Of a stretch of 14,231 nt of DNA, positions 6,222 through 13,711 are shown one piece after another. Numbering within the stretch: position 1 is the first letter of the stretch; every line of letters starts with the position of its first letter. The translations under genes were made by a program, and so were the position numbers. The stretch comes from Sulfitobacter sp. GTDB taxonomy: Bacteria; Pseudomonadota; Alphaproteobacteria; Rhodobacterales; Rhodobacteraceae. Where the stretch lies: NCBI GenBank assembly GCA_024636405.1, contig JAGXHC010000065.1, positions 1 to 14,231 of the forward strand. Reading direction: 5' to 3'. The notes beneath the pieces are model-generated. The model searched no databases and was not told the origin of the DNA. It saw nothing but the letters and a program-made list of their open reading frames with translations.

Positions 6222-7621
6222 AGCAAAACCGCAGCCGCCAACCCAAGAAAGGCAAAGAAGCCAACGATATCCGTGACGGTCGTCACAAATGCGCCCGAGG
6301 CCAGCGCCGGGTCGACGCCGAAGCGTTCCAGCAAAATCGGTATGCCGGTGCCCGCCAGACCGGCCACGACCATATTGATCACCATCGCGGTTGCAATGAC
6401 ATATCCCAGCGCGGGTGAGCCGAACCAGATCAGCCCGACGATGCCCATCACCACCGCAAAGATCACCCCGTTGATCAGCCCCACCAGACATTCGCGGCGG
6501 ATCACCCGCCACACGTTTGATCCGGTCAGGTCTTTTGTCGCAATCGCACGCACCGCAACAGTCAGGCTTTGGGTGCCGGCGTTGCCACCCATTGACGCGA
6601 CAATGGGCATCAGCACCGCCAGCGCCACGATCTGCGCAAGTGCCACTTCGAATTGCGAGATCACCATGGACGCCGCGATCGCCGTCACAAGGTTGACGGC
6701 AAGCCAGGGCAGCCGTTGTTTGGTGGTCTCCAGCACACGGTCGGACAATGATCCTTCGCCGACACCGGCCAAACGCAGGATGTCTTCTTCGTGTTCCTCG
6801 TCCAGCACGGCCATCGCGTCATCTATGGTGATGACCCCGATCAGCCGCCCTTCGTCATCGACCACCGGCGCGGAAATCAAGTGGTACTGGTTGAACGCAT
6901 AGGCCACATCGCCCTCATCGCGCATTGCCGGAAGGACCTGAAAGGTGTCTTCCAGAATGTCGCGCAGCATGGTCGCCCGTTTGGACCGCATCAGCTTGCC
7001 CAGCGTGATATTGCCCACGGGGTGCATGCGCGGATCGACCATCACGATATGATAGAACTGGTCCGGCAGGTCCTCTTCCTTGGTGACACGCAAATGATCA
7101 ATGGCCTGCCCCACCGACCAGTGTTCCGGGGCCATCACCACCTCGCGCTGCATCAGACGGCCGGCGGAATATTCCGGGTAACTCAGCGATTGCTGAACGG
7201 CGGCACGGTCGGAATCTTCCAGTGCGCCAAGAATTGCGGCTTGCTGATCGTCTTCAAGATCCTCGATCAGATCGACAACATCGTCGCTGTCCATTTCGCG
7301 CACGGCCTGTGACAGCACCTGCGGCGTCAGGATGGAAACCACTTCCTCGCGGATCGATTCGTCCAGTTCGGACAAAATCTCACCGTCAAATTCGCGGTCG
7401 TACAGCAAGATAAGATCGCGCCGGTCCGGGCCGTTGATCTGTTCCAGAAGGTCGGCGATGTCGGCCGCATGCAGCGGTTCCATCAGCGCGGTCAAAAGCG
7501 CCTGATCGTTATTCTCGACCGCCTGCAGGATCGCGGCAACCGATTTTCGATCCAGCAGATAGGCCTCGGACGGATCCTCCTCTTCGGGGGCCGGTTCAAG
7601 TTCTTCGATCTGATCCGACAT
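6218..7621 (-). CDS. mgtE: Magnesium transporter MgtE
   Basis: The product has 467 residues with the standard MgtE order. A long acidic helical N domain (about 30-150) is followed by two CBS domains (about 155-285, including QYHLISAPVVDDEGRLIGVITIDD) and a connecting helix with DEEHEEDILRLAGV. Five membrane helices follow from about 305. The pore signature MPIVASMGGNAGTQ (338-351) is intact, and D451 in VTDIVGFF corresponds to the conserved ion-binding Asp of the last helix. It is an Mg2+ channel gated by Mg2+ binding to its cytosolic domains. A GGAG lies about seven bases upstream of the ATG. It is the first gene of a two-gene unit with the Mg-ATP-dependent cyclo-ligase. I see no M-box riboswitch in the 112-base divergent gap toward guaD. 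Confidence 0.97.
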   Translation of the reverse strand: MSDQIEELEPAPEEEDPSEAYLLDRKSVAAILQAVENNDQALLTALMEPLHAADIADLLEQINGPDRRDLILLYDREFDGEILSELDESIREEVVSILTPQVLSQAVREMDSDDVVDLIEDLEDDQQAAILGALEDSDRAAVQQSLSYPEYSAGRLMQREVVMAPEHWSVGQAIDHLRVTKEEDLPDQFYHIVMVDPRMHPVGNITLGKLMRSKRATMLRDILEDTFQVLPAMRDEGDVAYAFNQYHLISAPVVDDEGRLIGVITIDDAMAVLDEEHEEDILRLAGVGEGSLSDRVLETTKQRLPWLAVNLVTAIAASMVISQFEVALAQIVALAVLMPIVASMGGNAGTQSLTVAVRAIATKDLTGSNVWRVIRRECLVGLINGVIFAVVMGIVGLIWFGSPALGYVIATAMVINMVVAGLAGTGIPILLERFGVDPALASGAFVTTVTDIVGFFAFLGLAAAVLL

Positions 7622-7733
7622 TGCTTGGCTCCCCTCGGTTGCGCGACCTTAATGAGGCAGGTTTACGGATACAATGGCGTGTGCTGTGCAGTTCTCGATT
7701 GTTTCGGCCATCAGCGGTTAATACACTGGCATC

Positions 7734-9026
7734 ATGATGCAAAAGACACTCCTTCGTGGCCCGACCCTGTGCTTTGACGGCAACCCCATGACCGGCGCGT
7801 GGCAGGACGCGGTCCGTATTGACACCGACGGGTGCGTACTTATCGCGGATGGCCGCATCGCAGCGGTTGGCAACGCCACCACCGTGCAGGCCGACCACCG
7901 CGACGCACGGATTGTCGACTATAAAGATTGCCTGATCTGCCCCGGCTTCGTGGATGCGCATGTGCATTTTCCCCAGACCGCCATCATCGCAAGCTGGGGC
8001 AAGCGGCTGATTGACTGGCTCAATCTATATACGTTTCCCGAAGAAATGCGCCTGTCAGACGCCGCCTATGCCGATGAGATCGCCAACCGATACCTTGATC
8101 TGACGCTGGCGCATGGGACAACCACGGTGTCGAGCTACTGCACCATCCACCCGCATAGTGTCGACGCGCTGTTCAACGCGGCCGCCGCACGAGGTCAGCG
8201 CATTGTCGCAGGTAAAACCTGCATGGACCGCAACGCGCCCGATGGCCTGCAAGACACGCCGCAATCGGCCTATGACGACAGCCGCGCGTTGCTGCAACGC
8301 TGGCATCGTCAGGGCCGCGCCACCTATGCCATCACGCCGCGCTTTTCCCCGACGTCCACCCCCGAACAGCTGGCAGCACTGGGCGCGCTTTGGGCGGAAC
8401 ATCCCGATTGCCTGATGCAAACCCATCTGAGCGAACAGACCGATGAAATCGCCTGGGTGCGCGACCTTTTCCCGACTGCGCGTGATTATCTCGATACCTA
8501 TGAAACGCACGGTCTGCTGGGCGCGCGTGCGGTATTTGGCCACGCCATCCATCTGGAGCCGCGCGAGATTGACCGCATCACACAGACCGGTGCGGCGCTG
8601 GTCCATTGCCCGACATCGAACACCTTTATCGGTTCCGGTCTGTTTGACATGGCAGGCCTTGCCGCGCGCGGCATCCCGGTGGGGCTGGCCACCGATACCG
8701 GAGGGGGTTCGTCCTTTTCCATGCTGCGCACGATGGCCGCCGCTTATGAGGTGGGCCAGTTGCGCGGCACACCTTTGCATGCGGCGCAACTGATCTGGCT
8801 CGCGACCGCAGGGGCCGCACGCACCCTGCATCTTGAGGATCGCATCGGCACCCTCGCCCCCGGCATCGAGGCGGACATCACGGTTCTTGATCTGGCGTCT
8901 ACACCCGCCATCGCACAGCGCGCGGCCAATGCAGCCGACATCTGGGAAAGCCTTTTTGCCACGATCATGATGGGCGACGACCGCGCAATCCGCGATGTCT
9001 GGGTTGCGGGCAAACGCCGCGATTGA
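7734..9026 (+). CDS. guaD: Guanine deaminase
   Basis: The product has 430 residues, normal for the GuaD branch of the amidohydrolase superfamily. It hydrolyses guanine to xanthine and ammonia with one bound zinc, in the cytoplasm. Motifs: PGFVDAHVHFPQT (zinc His 76 and 78), GKTCMDRNAPDGLQD (160-174), QTHLSEQTDEI (His 231), GHAIHL (His 270), HCPTSNTFIGSGLFD (291-305) and LATDTGGGSSFSMLRTM with the catalytic Asp 321. Two adjacent in-frame ATGs (7734 and 7737) compete and neither has a clear ribosome-binding site. It diverges from mgtE and converges on a second amidohydrolase, suggesting guanine-base degradation for nitrogen. Confidence 0.95.
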   Translation: MMQKTLLRGPTLCFDGNPMTGAWQDAVRIDTDGCVLIADGRIAAVGNATTVQADHRDARIVDYKDCLICPGFVDAHVHFPQTAIIASWGKRLIDWLNLYTFPEEMRLSDAAYADEIANRYLDLTLAHGTTTVSSYCTIHPHSVDALFNAAAARGQRIVAGKTCMDRNAPDGLQDTPQSAYDDSRALLQRWHRQGRATYAITPRFSPTSTPEQLAALGALWAEHPDCLMQTHLSEQTDEIAWVRDLFPTARDYLDTYETHGLLGARAVFGHAIHLEPREIDRITQTGAALVHCPTSNTFIGSGLFDMAGLAARGIPVGLATDTGGGSSFSMLRTMAAAYEVGQLRGTPLHAAQLIWLATAGAARTLHLEDRIGTLAPGIEADITVLDLASTPAIAQRAANAADIWESLFATIMMGDDRAIRDVWVAGKRRD

Positions 9027-9129
9027 CAGCAAGACCGCACATGATGGCTGGTTCTGAGGCGGCCTTGGGCTTCTCCGGCACCCGCGGCCCGGCCTTTCGC
9101 ATGCGGCATGGCCGCGCCCTTGGGGCCGT

Positions 9130-10482
9130 TCAGAAGCAGGGTGCGGCACGCGCCATAAGCTCTTTCACCATCGCGTTCTGCCGTCCGATTTGCTGTCCCA
9201 GATCAATCGTGCACACCTGACCGTCGCGCACAATCTGGCGCCCCTCCACAAACAGGTCGCGCACTGTGGTTGGACCGGCCAGCAGCAGCGCCGCAGGATC
9301 CCAGCTTCCTGCGCTTGCGACGTTGCTGACATCCCAGATCGCGATGTCAGCCCGTTTGCCCACCGCGATCTGGCCGCAATCATGCCTGCCCAGAACCTCT
9401 GCACCGCCCCGCGTGGCAAGGTGCAGCGCCTCGCGCGGGCTCATCGCGCCCGCACCCAGCGTCACCCGTTGCAACAGCATTGCGGTGCGCGCTTCGGCCA
9501 TCAGGTTGCCTGCGTCATTGCTTGCGGATCCATCAACGCCCAATCCGACCGGCACCCCAGCATCGCGCAGTGCGCGCACCGGTGCTACGCCGGATCCCAG
9601 CCTGCAATTCGAGCAGGGGCAATGCGCCACGCCCGTACCGCTGCGCGCAAAAAGATCAATTTCGGACGCGTCCAGCTTGACGCAATGCGCATGCCAGACA
9701 TCGCGACCGATCCAGCCCAGATCTTCGGCATATTGTCCCGGTCGGCAGCCGAAATGTTCCAGGGAATAGGCGACATCCTGATCGTTTTCCGCCAGATGCG
9801 TGTGCAGCATCACGCCCTTGTCCCGCGCCAGCACCGCGGCGTCGCGCATCAGATCGCGGCTGACTGAAAACGGCGAACAGGGCGCGATTCCGACTCGGCA
9901 CATCGATCCTTCGGCCGGGTCGTGGAAAGCGTCGATCACGCGGATGCAATCTAGCAGAATTGCCGCTTCGTCCTGCACCAACGCATCCGGCGGCAGGCCA
10001 CCTTTGCTCTCGCCGATGCTCATAGCGCCGCGCGTCGGCTGGAACCGCAGCCCCAGTTCCGCTGCGGCATGGATCGTGTCCTCCAACCGCACGCCATTGG
10101 GATAAAGATAGAGGTGATCCGCGCTTAGCGTGCAACCTGACAGTGCCAGTTCCGCCAGCCCGATCTGCGCGGAAACGAAAGCATGATCCGGCGTGAGCTG
10201 ACCCCAGATCGGATAAAGCGCCTGCAACCAGCCAAACAGCGCCGATTGCTGTGCCGCAGGCACGGCGCGGGTCAATGTCTGAAACAGGTGATGATGCGTG
10301 TTTACCAGCCCCGGCGTCACGACACATCCAACCGCGTCGACAACGTCGCCTTTCGTCGTCAGCCCGACGCCGATATCTGCAATCACCCCGTCGCGGATCA
10401 ACACGTCGGTCCCGACAAGTTCGCGGCCCATGTCGTCCACTGTCACCAAAAAGTCCGCATTGCGTAGAAGTATTTCCGACAT
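9130..10482 (-). CDS. 8-oxoguanine deaminase-type amidohydrolase
   Basis: The product has 450 residues from the ATG at 10482, which has AAGG about eight bases upstream; a GTG at 10491 is a weaker alternative. It has the amidohydrolase metal set: PGLVNTHHHLFQTL (His 63 and 65), LHTHLAEN (His 229), WHAHCVKL (His 266) and LGVDGSASND (Asp 317). HHLFQTLTRAVP, the LFGWL...LYPIW stretch and HCPCSNCRLGSG fit the ATZ/TRZ subgroup that includes Pseudomonas 8-oxoguanine deaminase, which converts 8-oxoguanine to urate. Other members act on triazines or related rings, so substrate is likely but not proven. The facing guanine deaminase gene supports purine-base work. Confidence 0.85.
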   Translation of the reverse strand: MSEILLRNADFLVTVDDMGRELVGTDVLIRDGVIADIGVGLTTKGDVVDAVGCVVTPGLVNTHHHLFQTLTRAVPAAQQSALFGWLQALYPIWGQLTPDHAFVSAQIGLAELALSGCTLSADHLYLYPNGVRLEDTIHAAAELGLRFQPTRGAMSIGESKGGLPPDALVQDEAAILLDCIRVIDAFHDPAEGSMCRVGIAPCSPFSVSRDLMRDAAVLARDKGVMLHTHLAENDQDVAYSLEHFGCRPGQYAEDLGWIGRDVWHAHCVKLDASEIDLFARSGTGVAHCPCSNCRLGSGVAPVRALRDAGVPVGLGVDGSASNDAGNLMAEARTAMLLQRVTLGAGAMSPREALHLATRGGAEVLGRHDCGQIAVGKRADIAIWDVSNVASAGSWDPAALLLAGPTTVRDLFVEGRQIVRDGQVCTIDLGQQIGRQNAMVKELMARAAPCF

Positions 10483-10588
10483 CGCACACACCTTTTCACG
10501 GGACCCGTCTCATGCAGTGTGTGTTGCCGGTGGAAAACGGGACTGAAGAACCGGCATGCCACAGCTTAGGTCAGCAAATCAGGTGGGG
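10483..10588. other. Gap with two inverted repeats between hisN and the deaminase
   Basis: This same-strand gap contains a compact palindrome ACGGGACCCGT at 10498-10508, next to the ribosome-binding site of the deaminase gene. It also has a wider inverted repeat, GCCGGT at 10526-10531 with ACCGGC at 10550-10555. Either could be an operator, a leader structure or the end of the hisN transcript. There is no T-run to make a standard terminator, and no ORF. Confidence 0.3.
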
Positions 10589-11389
10589 TCAATGCTGCGA
10601 CAGAATCGCAAGCGCCGCTGCGTGAATTTCTGCGTTGGCCGCTGCAATCGCGCGCCCGCCGCCATGTGCCGGCGCGCCCGTCCAGTCCGTGACGATACCG
10701 CCGGCTGCCGTGACAACGGCGATGGGGGCGTGAATGTCATAAGGGGCCAGCCCCGCCTCAATCACCAGATCAACCTGCCCTGCCGCGACCAGCGCATAGG
10801 CATAGCAGTCCATGCCAAAGCGGGTGAGCCGCGCCTGTTCAGAGACCGCTCTGAACGCGGCCGCGTCTTGGGGCGTGTTGACTTCGGGGAAGGTGGTGAA
10901 AACAATCGCGTCGCTCAAGGCGCCGCCGGTCTTGGTGGTCAATGTTCGTGGACCCTGCGGGCCGGTCATGCGCGCACCGTCCGGCGCGCCCTCAAACCGT
11001 TCCGCAATGTAGGGTTGATCAATCACGCCGTAAAACGGCCCGTCCGCGTCCGACACCGCGATCAGCACGCCCCAGGTCGGCGTGCCGCTGATGAAACCGC
11101 GCGTACCGTCGATCGGATCAAGAACCCAGGTCAAACCTGATTTTCCCGCGCGCGCGCCAAACTCCTCGCCCAAAATAGCGTCATCGGGACGCTCAGCCGC
11201 AAGAATATCGCGCATTTTCTGTTCGGCCTGCCTGTCCGCCACAGTGACCGGGTCAAATCCGGTCGCCAGCTTGTTGTCTGCCAACAGGGTCTTGCTGCGA
11301 AAATGCGGCAGGATCACATCGCGCGCCGCATCCGCCAGCAAATGTGCAACCCGGCGTATATCGGGATCGAATGACCTGCGTTTTTCCAT
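10589..11389 (-). CDS. hisN: HisN-type inositol monophosphatase family phosphatase
   Basis: The product is 266 residues in the inositol-monophosphatase fold. Metal-site motifs: DPVTVADRQAEQ (46-57), GEEFG (E75, E76), LDPIDGTRGFISGTPTWG (90-107, with D91 and D94) and PYDIHAPIAVVTAAGG with D218. RGFISGTPTWG, in place of the NFxxGxP seen in many inositol monophosphatases, fits the HisN-type histidinol-phosphatase group, the penultimate step of histidine biosynthesis in many alphaproteobacteria. A broader phosphatase role remains possible. The ATG at 11389 is plausible, with only a weak ribosome-binding site. The gene lies downstream of an XRE regulator on the same strand with an 83-base gap. Confidence 0.87.
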   Translation of the reverse strand: MEKRRSFDPDIRRVAHLLADAARDVILPHFRSKTLLADNKLATGFDPVTVADRQAEQKMRDILAAERPDDAILGEEFGARAGKSGLTWVLDPIDGTRGFISGTPTWGVLIAVSDADGPFYGVIDQPYIAERFEGAPDGARMTGPQGPRTLTTKTGGALSDAIVFTTFPEVNTPQDAAAFRAVSEQARLTRFGMDCYAYALVAAGQVDLVIEAGLAPYDIHAPIAVVTAAGGIVTDWTGAPAHGGGRAIAAANAEIHAAALAILSQH

Positions 11390-11472
11390 ACTGACTTGCT
11401 GCCAGTTTGCCCCGCCCGATGCAAGCGCGGGCGACAGGCAACGTGTTCAGGCGCCGTATTCAGGCGCAAATT

Positions 11473-11844
11473 TCAGGCTACGTCGCTTAGGACACGGGCC
11501 AGTTCAAACAGACGACGGCGCTGATTTTCCGGTATCGCGTAATAGGACCGGACCAGTTCCATCGCTTCTTTGTCGCCCATCATGTCGATCGGCACCGTCT
11601 GGTCGCTTCTGCCCTCCACTTCTTCCGCCTTGAGACCTTCGAAGAAGAAAGCCACCTGAACGCCAAGTGCATCGGCAATGTCCCACAACCGGGAGGCGCT
11701 GACACGGTTCGCACCGGTCTCATATTTCTGAATCTGCTGAAACTTGATCCCGACAAGCTCGGCCAATTTCTGTTGGGTCATGCCGGTCAGCCACCGCTGC
11801 TGACGTATACGCTTTCCGACATGGACACCTACAACATGTGCCAT
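11473..11844 (-). CDS. XRE-family helix-turn-helix regulator
   Basis: The product has 123 residues. The HTH_XRE (Cro/C1-type) domain spans about 10-64; the core TQQKLAELVGIKFQQIQKYE is the usual helix-turn-helix with the QKYE/Q-x-YE-x-G end (YETGANRVS). After an acidic linker, a short helical tail (MELVRSYYAIPENQRRRLFELARVLSD) may mediate dimerisation. There is no sensor domain. Small proteins of this form are common in Rhodobacterales, but I cannot name the targets. It starts at an ATG at 11844. A 515-base non-coding stretch with hairpins lies upstream, suggesting its own controlled promoter. Confidence 0.92.
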   Translation of the reverse strand: MAHVVGVHVGKRIRQQRWLTGMTQQKLAELVGIKFQQIQKYETGANRVSASRLWDIADALGVQVAFFFEGLKAEEVEGRSDQTVPIDMMGDKEAMELVRSYYAIPENQRRRLFELARVLSDVA

Positions 11845-12359
11845 CTTTCAGTGTTCTCCCATAAGACTTTTGCAAGATTAGCGCGCCAGTTCCGCCCGAC
11901 CACCTGCTCCCAAGCCAAAAAAATGCGTCTCAAAGCATCGCAACTCAGGGGGTCAGCATAGGTCAGAACCCCCAGAGGGCAACGACTTTTCCTGCATGCC
12001 ACTTAAGGTTGCAGCGACCAGCATATCGGATTGAATCTGTGCGTTGTGTTAACGCGCAACTGTGTCAGGTCGCGCCAGATCTATTATCGGGATGCCGATC
12101 CCGGTAAATCCAGCACCTTATTCCCGCTATGCAATGGTAATTAAAAGATTTCGCCATATGCAGTTTTATGTAGAAATTTAGGCAATCAGCCAAAAATACC
12201 AATGGACCAAAAGCATCCTCCCGGCGATCTGGCGCTCATCAGCACCATCGCCGCAAATGGGCAAATTTTTGCCTAACACACACATTGATGGGTCGCCGCC
12301 ACGGCGCGTGCCGCAGTCGATCATTTTTCCGTGTTCGTGGTGGATGTATCATCCATAAC
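11845..12359. other. 515-base intergenic region with hairpins
   Basis: No convincing gene is seen. The region is more AT-rich than its surroundings around 12120-12190. Inverted repeats: 11944-11977 (CTC-A-GGGGGT with ACCCCC-A-GAG), 12088-12103 (CGGGAT with ATCCCG, four-base loop), 12041-12055 (GCGTT with AACGC) and 12260-12273 (GGCAAA with TTTGCC). A short palindrome, TGGAT with ATCCA, lies at 12341-12355 just past the LysR stop. It lies upstream of the XRE gene and downstream of lysR, both on the minus strand, and could hold a promoter, a leader or a small RNA. Confidence 0.5.
11917..11940 (-). terminator. Weak terminator-like hairpin with T7 tract upstream of the XRE gene
   Basis: On the minus strand a short stem (ATGC with GCAT, or TGCG with CGCA in an alternative pairing) is followed directly by seven T residues at 11917-11923. 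It lies 73 bases before the XRE start and just after the stronger 11944-11977 hairpin. It could end readthrough from lysR or act as an attenuator in an XRE leader. The stem is only four to five pairs, so the call is tentative. Confidence 0.25.
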
Positions 12360-13235
12360 TCAGCCCACCCGCCGCAGAATTTCCCGGCCACCCCCGAATG
12401 CATCGCGCAAAAGCGACGCCAGCGCATCATGCACCTCGCCCCCCGATCCGGTCGCCCCGTAAAGGTTTATCTGCTGCACGGGCAGCACCGGCAAATTTGC
12501 GCTCTGGTCTATCCGCTCAAGATATGGCGGCTCTGTCCCTTCGATCATCGCATGCACCGCCATATCGGCGCTGACCGTGGCCTCAATCGTGCGGTCACTG
12601 TCGGTATCGACGGCCATCTCCCATTTGATATCCGCGCCATCCAGAACCGCAATGATATGAGGTCTGAAAGTGCAGAACCTGCAAAATGCGAGCTTTAGCG
12701 GACGCTGCCGCCACGCAACGCCACCGGGCGCACCCACCCAGATCAAAGGCTTGTTGGCAACCGTTTCGCCGCCCGCGTCCAGCCCGGTCTCCGTGGTCAT
12801 GACCAGATCACAGGCGCCCTTGCCGAACTGTTCTTTCAGGGTGCGGGTGTAAGATGCTTCCAACCGCACGCGCACCCGCGGGTAGGCGGCGTGGAACTGT
12901 TTCAGCACCTGTGGAATTACGGGATAGACAATGTCATGCGGCACACCCAGCGTGATTTCGCCTTCAAAGGCCTGATCCGTCAGGCGTTCAATCAACTCGT
13001 CGTTCAGCGCGATCATGCGGCGCGCATAGGCAAGCAACTGTTCCCCTGACGCCGTCAGCGCAATTGTACGCCCCGACCGATCCAGCAGCGACAATCCCAA
13101 CATCTCTTCCAGCCTCTTAAGCTGCATGGAAACCGCAGATTGGGTCAGATGCAGGAACCCGGCCGCCCGCGTCACGCCACCTGAATCCGCAACAGCAACG
13201 AAAGACCGCAAAGTCGTAATGTCGAGATTTCTCAT
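12360..13235 (-). CDS. LysR-family transcriptional regulator
   Basis: The product has 291 residues. The N-terminal winged helix-turn-helix covers about 5-64 (LRSFVAVADSGGVTRAAGFL, then TQSAVSMQLKRLEEMLG and LLDRSGRTIALT). A linker helix and a periplasmic-binding-protein-like effector domain follow from about 90 (GEITLGVPHDIVYPVIPQVL onward). The start is an ATG at 13235 with AAGGA nine bases upstream. It diverges from a DUF1127 gene, and LysR regulators usually control their divergent neighbour and themselves. The inducer is unknown. A palindrome overlapping its own ribosome-binding site suggests autorepression. Confidence 0.93.
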   Translation of the reverse strand: MRNLDITTLRSFVAVADSGGVTRAAGFLHLTQSAVSMQLKRLEEMLGLSLLDRSGRTIALTASGEQLLAYARRMIALNDELIERLTDQAFEGEITLGVPHDIVYPVIPQVLKQFHAAYPRVRVRLEASYTRTLKEQFGKGACDLVMTTETGLDAGGETVANKPLIWVGAPGGVAWRQRPLKLAFCRFCTFRPHIIAVLDGADIKWEMAVDTDSDRTIEATVSADMAVHAMIEGTEPPYLERIDQSANLPVLPVQQINLYGATGSGGEVHDALASLLRDAFGGGREILRRVG

Positions 13236-13237
13236 AT

Positions 13238-13252
13238 ATCAGGATCCTTGAT
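13238..13252 (-). promoter_or_regulatory. LysR-box candidate 1
   Basis: Read on the minus strand this is ATCAAGGATCCTGAT, with T-N11-A spacing. It sits two bases upstream of the lysR ATG and covers its AAGGA ribosome-binding site. It matches candidate 2 at 12 of 15 positions. Binding here would block lysR expression. Confidence 0.45.
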
Positions 13253-13302
13253 GCAACCGCGCACAATCATTCATTTTCATTGTCTGACATTCTGTAGCAT
13301 AT

Positions 13303-13317
13303 ATCAAGCATGTTGAT
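13303..13317 (+). promoter_or_regulatory. LysR-box candidate 2
   Basis: ATCAAGCATGTTGAT has perfect five-base arms (ATCAA, TTGAT) and the T-N11-A form of LysR-type sites. Its centre is 65 bases from that of candidate 1 and 49 bases upstream of the DUF1127 start, suiting a role in controlling that promoter. Confidence 0.5.
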
Positions 13318-13358
13318 GAGAAATAAGATTACATCACAGAATCGAAAGGACCATGACC

Positions 13359-13583
13359 ATGACAGACACAATGCAAGCCGACATCTGCGCGAGACCTGCC
13401 ACCATTCGGACAGCGGCGTCGCGGTTGCGTTGGCTGCCAAAGCTGGCTAACCTTTGGCAGAGCCGCCGCGCCCTGTCGCGGCTTTCTGCGGACCAGTTGC
13501 GCGACGTTGGCATCGACCAATCGGCAGCCGCCCGCGAAGCCCGGCGGGCAGTATGGGATGTGCCCGCGACATGGCATGACTGA
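13359..13583 (+). CDS. DUF1127 small protein
   Basis: The product has 74 residues. The DUF1127 core is at the C-terminal half: LANLWQSRRALSRLSADQL, then RDVGIDQSAAAREARRAVWD, an Arg-rich helical pair. I prefer the ATG at 13359 because AAGGA at 13346-13350 then lies eight bases away; the ATG at 13353 would leave only two. Some DUF1127 proteins bind RNA or affect phosphate, carbon or stress responses in alphaproteobacteria, but this one's role is not evident. Divergence from a LysR gene with shared palindromes suggests LysR control. Confidence 0.88.
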   Translation: MTDTMQADICARPATIRTAASRLRWLPKLANLWQSRRALSRLSADQLRDVGIDQSAAAREARRAVWDVPATWHD

Positions 13584-13622
13584 CATACCGCGCGACACCT
13601 GAAAGATGCGGCAACTCGGCAC

Positions 13623-13651
13623 TTGAAAAACAGCGCGCCACCCCCGATATT
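13623..13651 (+). promoter_or_regulatory. Possible sigma-70 promoter for the Bax-inhibitor-like gene
   Basis: TTGAAA at 13623-13628 and GATATT at 13646-13651 are separated by 17 bases, giving five of six and four of six matches to the consensus. Transcription would begin near 13658, about 54 bases before the next start codon. Confidence 0.35.
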
Positions 13652-13711
13652 CGACACAAGAACGTGACGGACTATCCGGCACGCTACCTGTTTGATATTG
13701 GAGGTCAAAAC

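Noticed and set aside
6222..6512. N-terminal extension of the cyclo-ligase
   Set aside because: This part is mgtE read in another frame and lacks family features; the GTG at 6221 gives the normal length.
7622..7733. Mg2+ riboswitch before mgtE
   Set aside because: The gap of 112 bases shows no M-box-like structure that I can identify.
9027..9129. Terminator between the two convergent deaminase genes
   Set aside because: A CGCGGCC/GGCCGCG arm pair exists, but the loop is about 20 bases and no T-run follows.
8055..9149. 364-residue minus-strand ORF opposite guaD
   Set aside because: It is an antisense shadow with low-complexity Arg/Ala content, while guaD carries all its family motifs.
9656..10489. 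277-residue minus-strand ORF overlapping the second deaminase
   Set aside because: It is an out-of-frame reading, rich in Arg and Gly, of the amidohydrolase gene.
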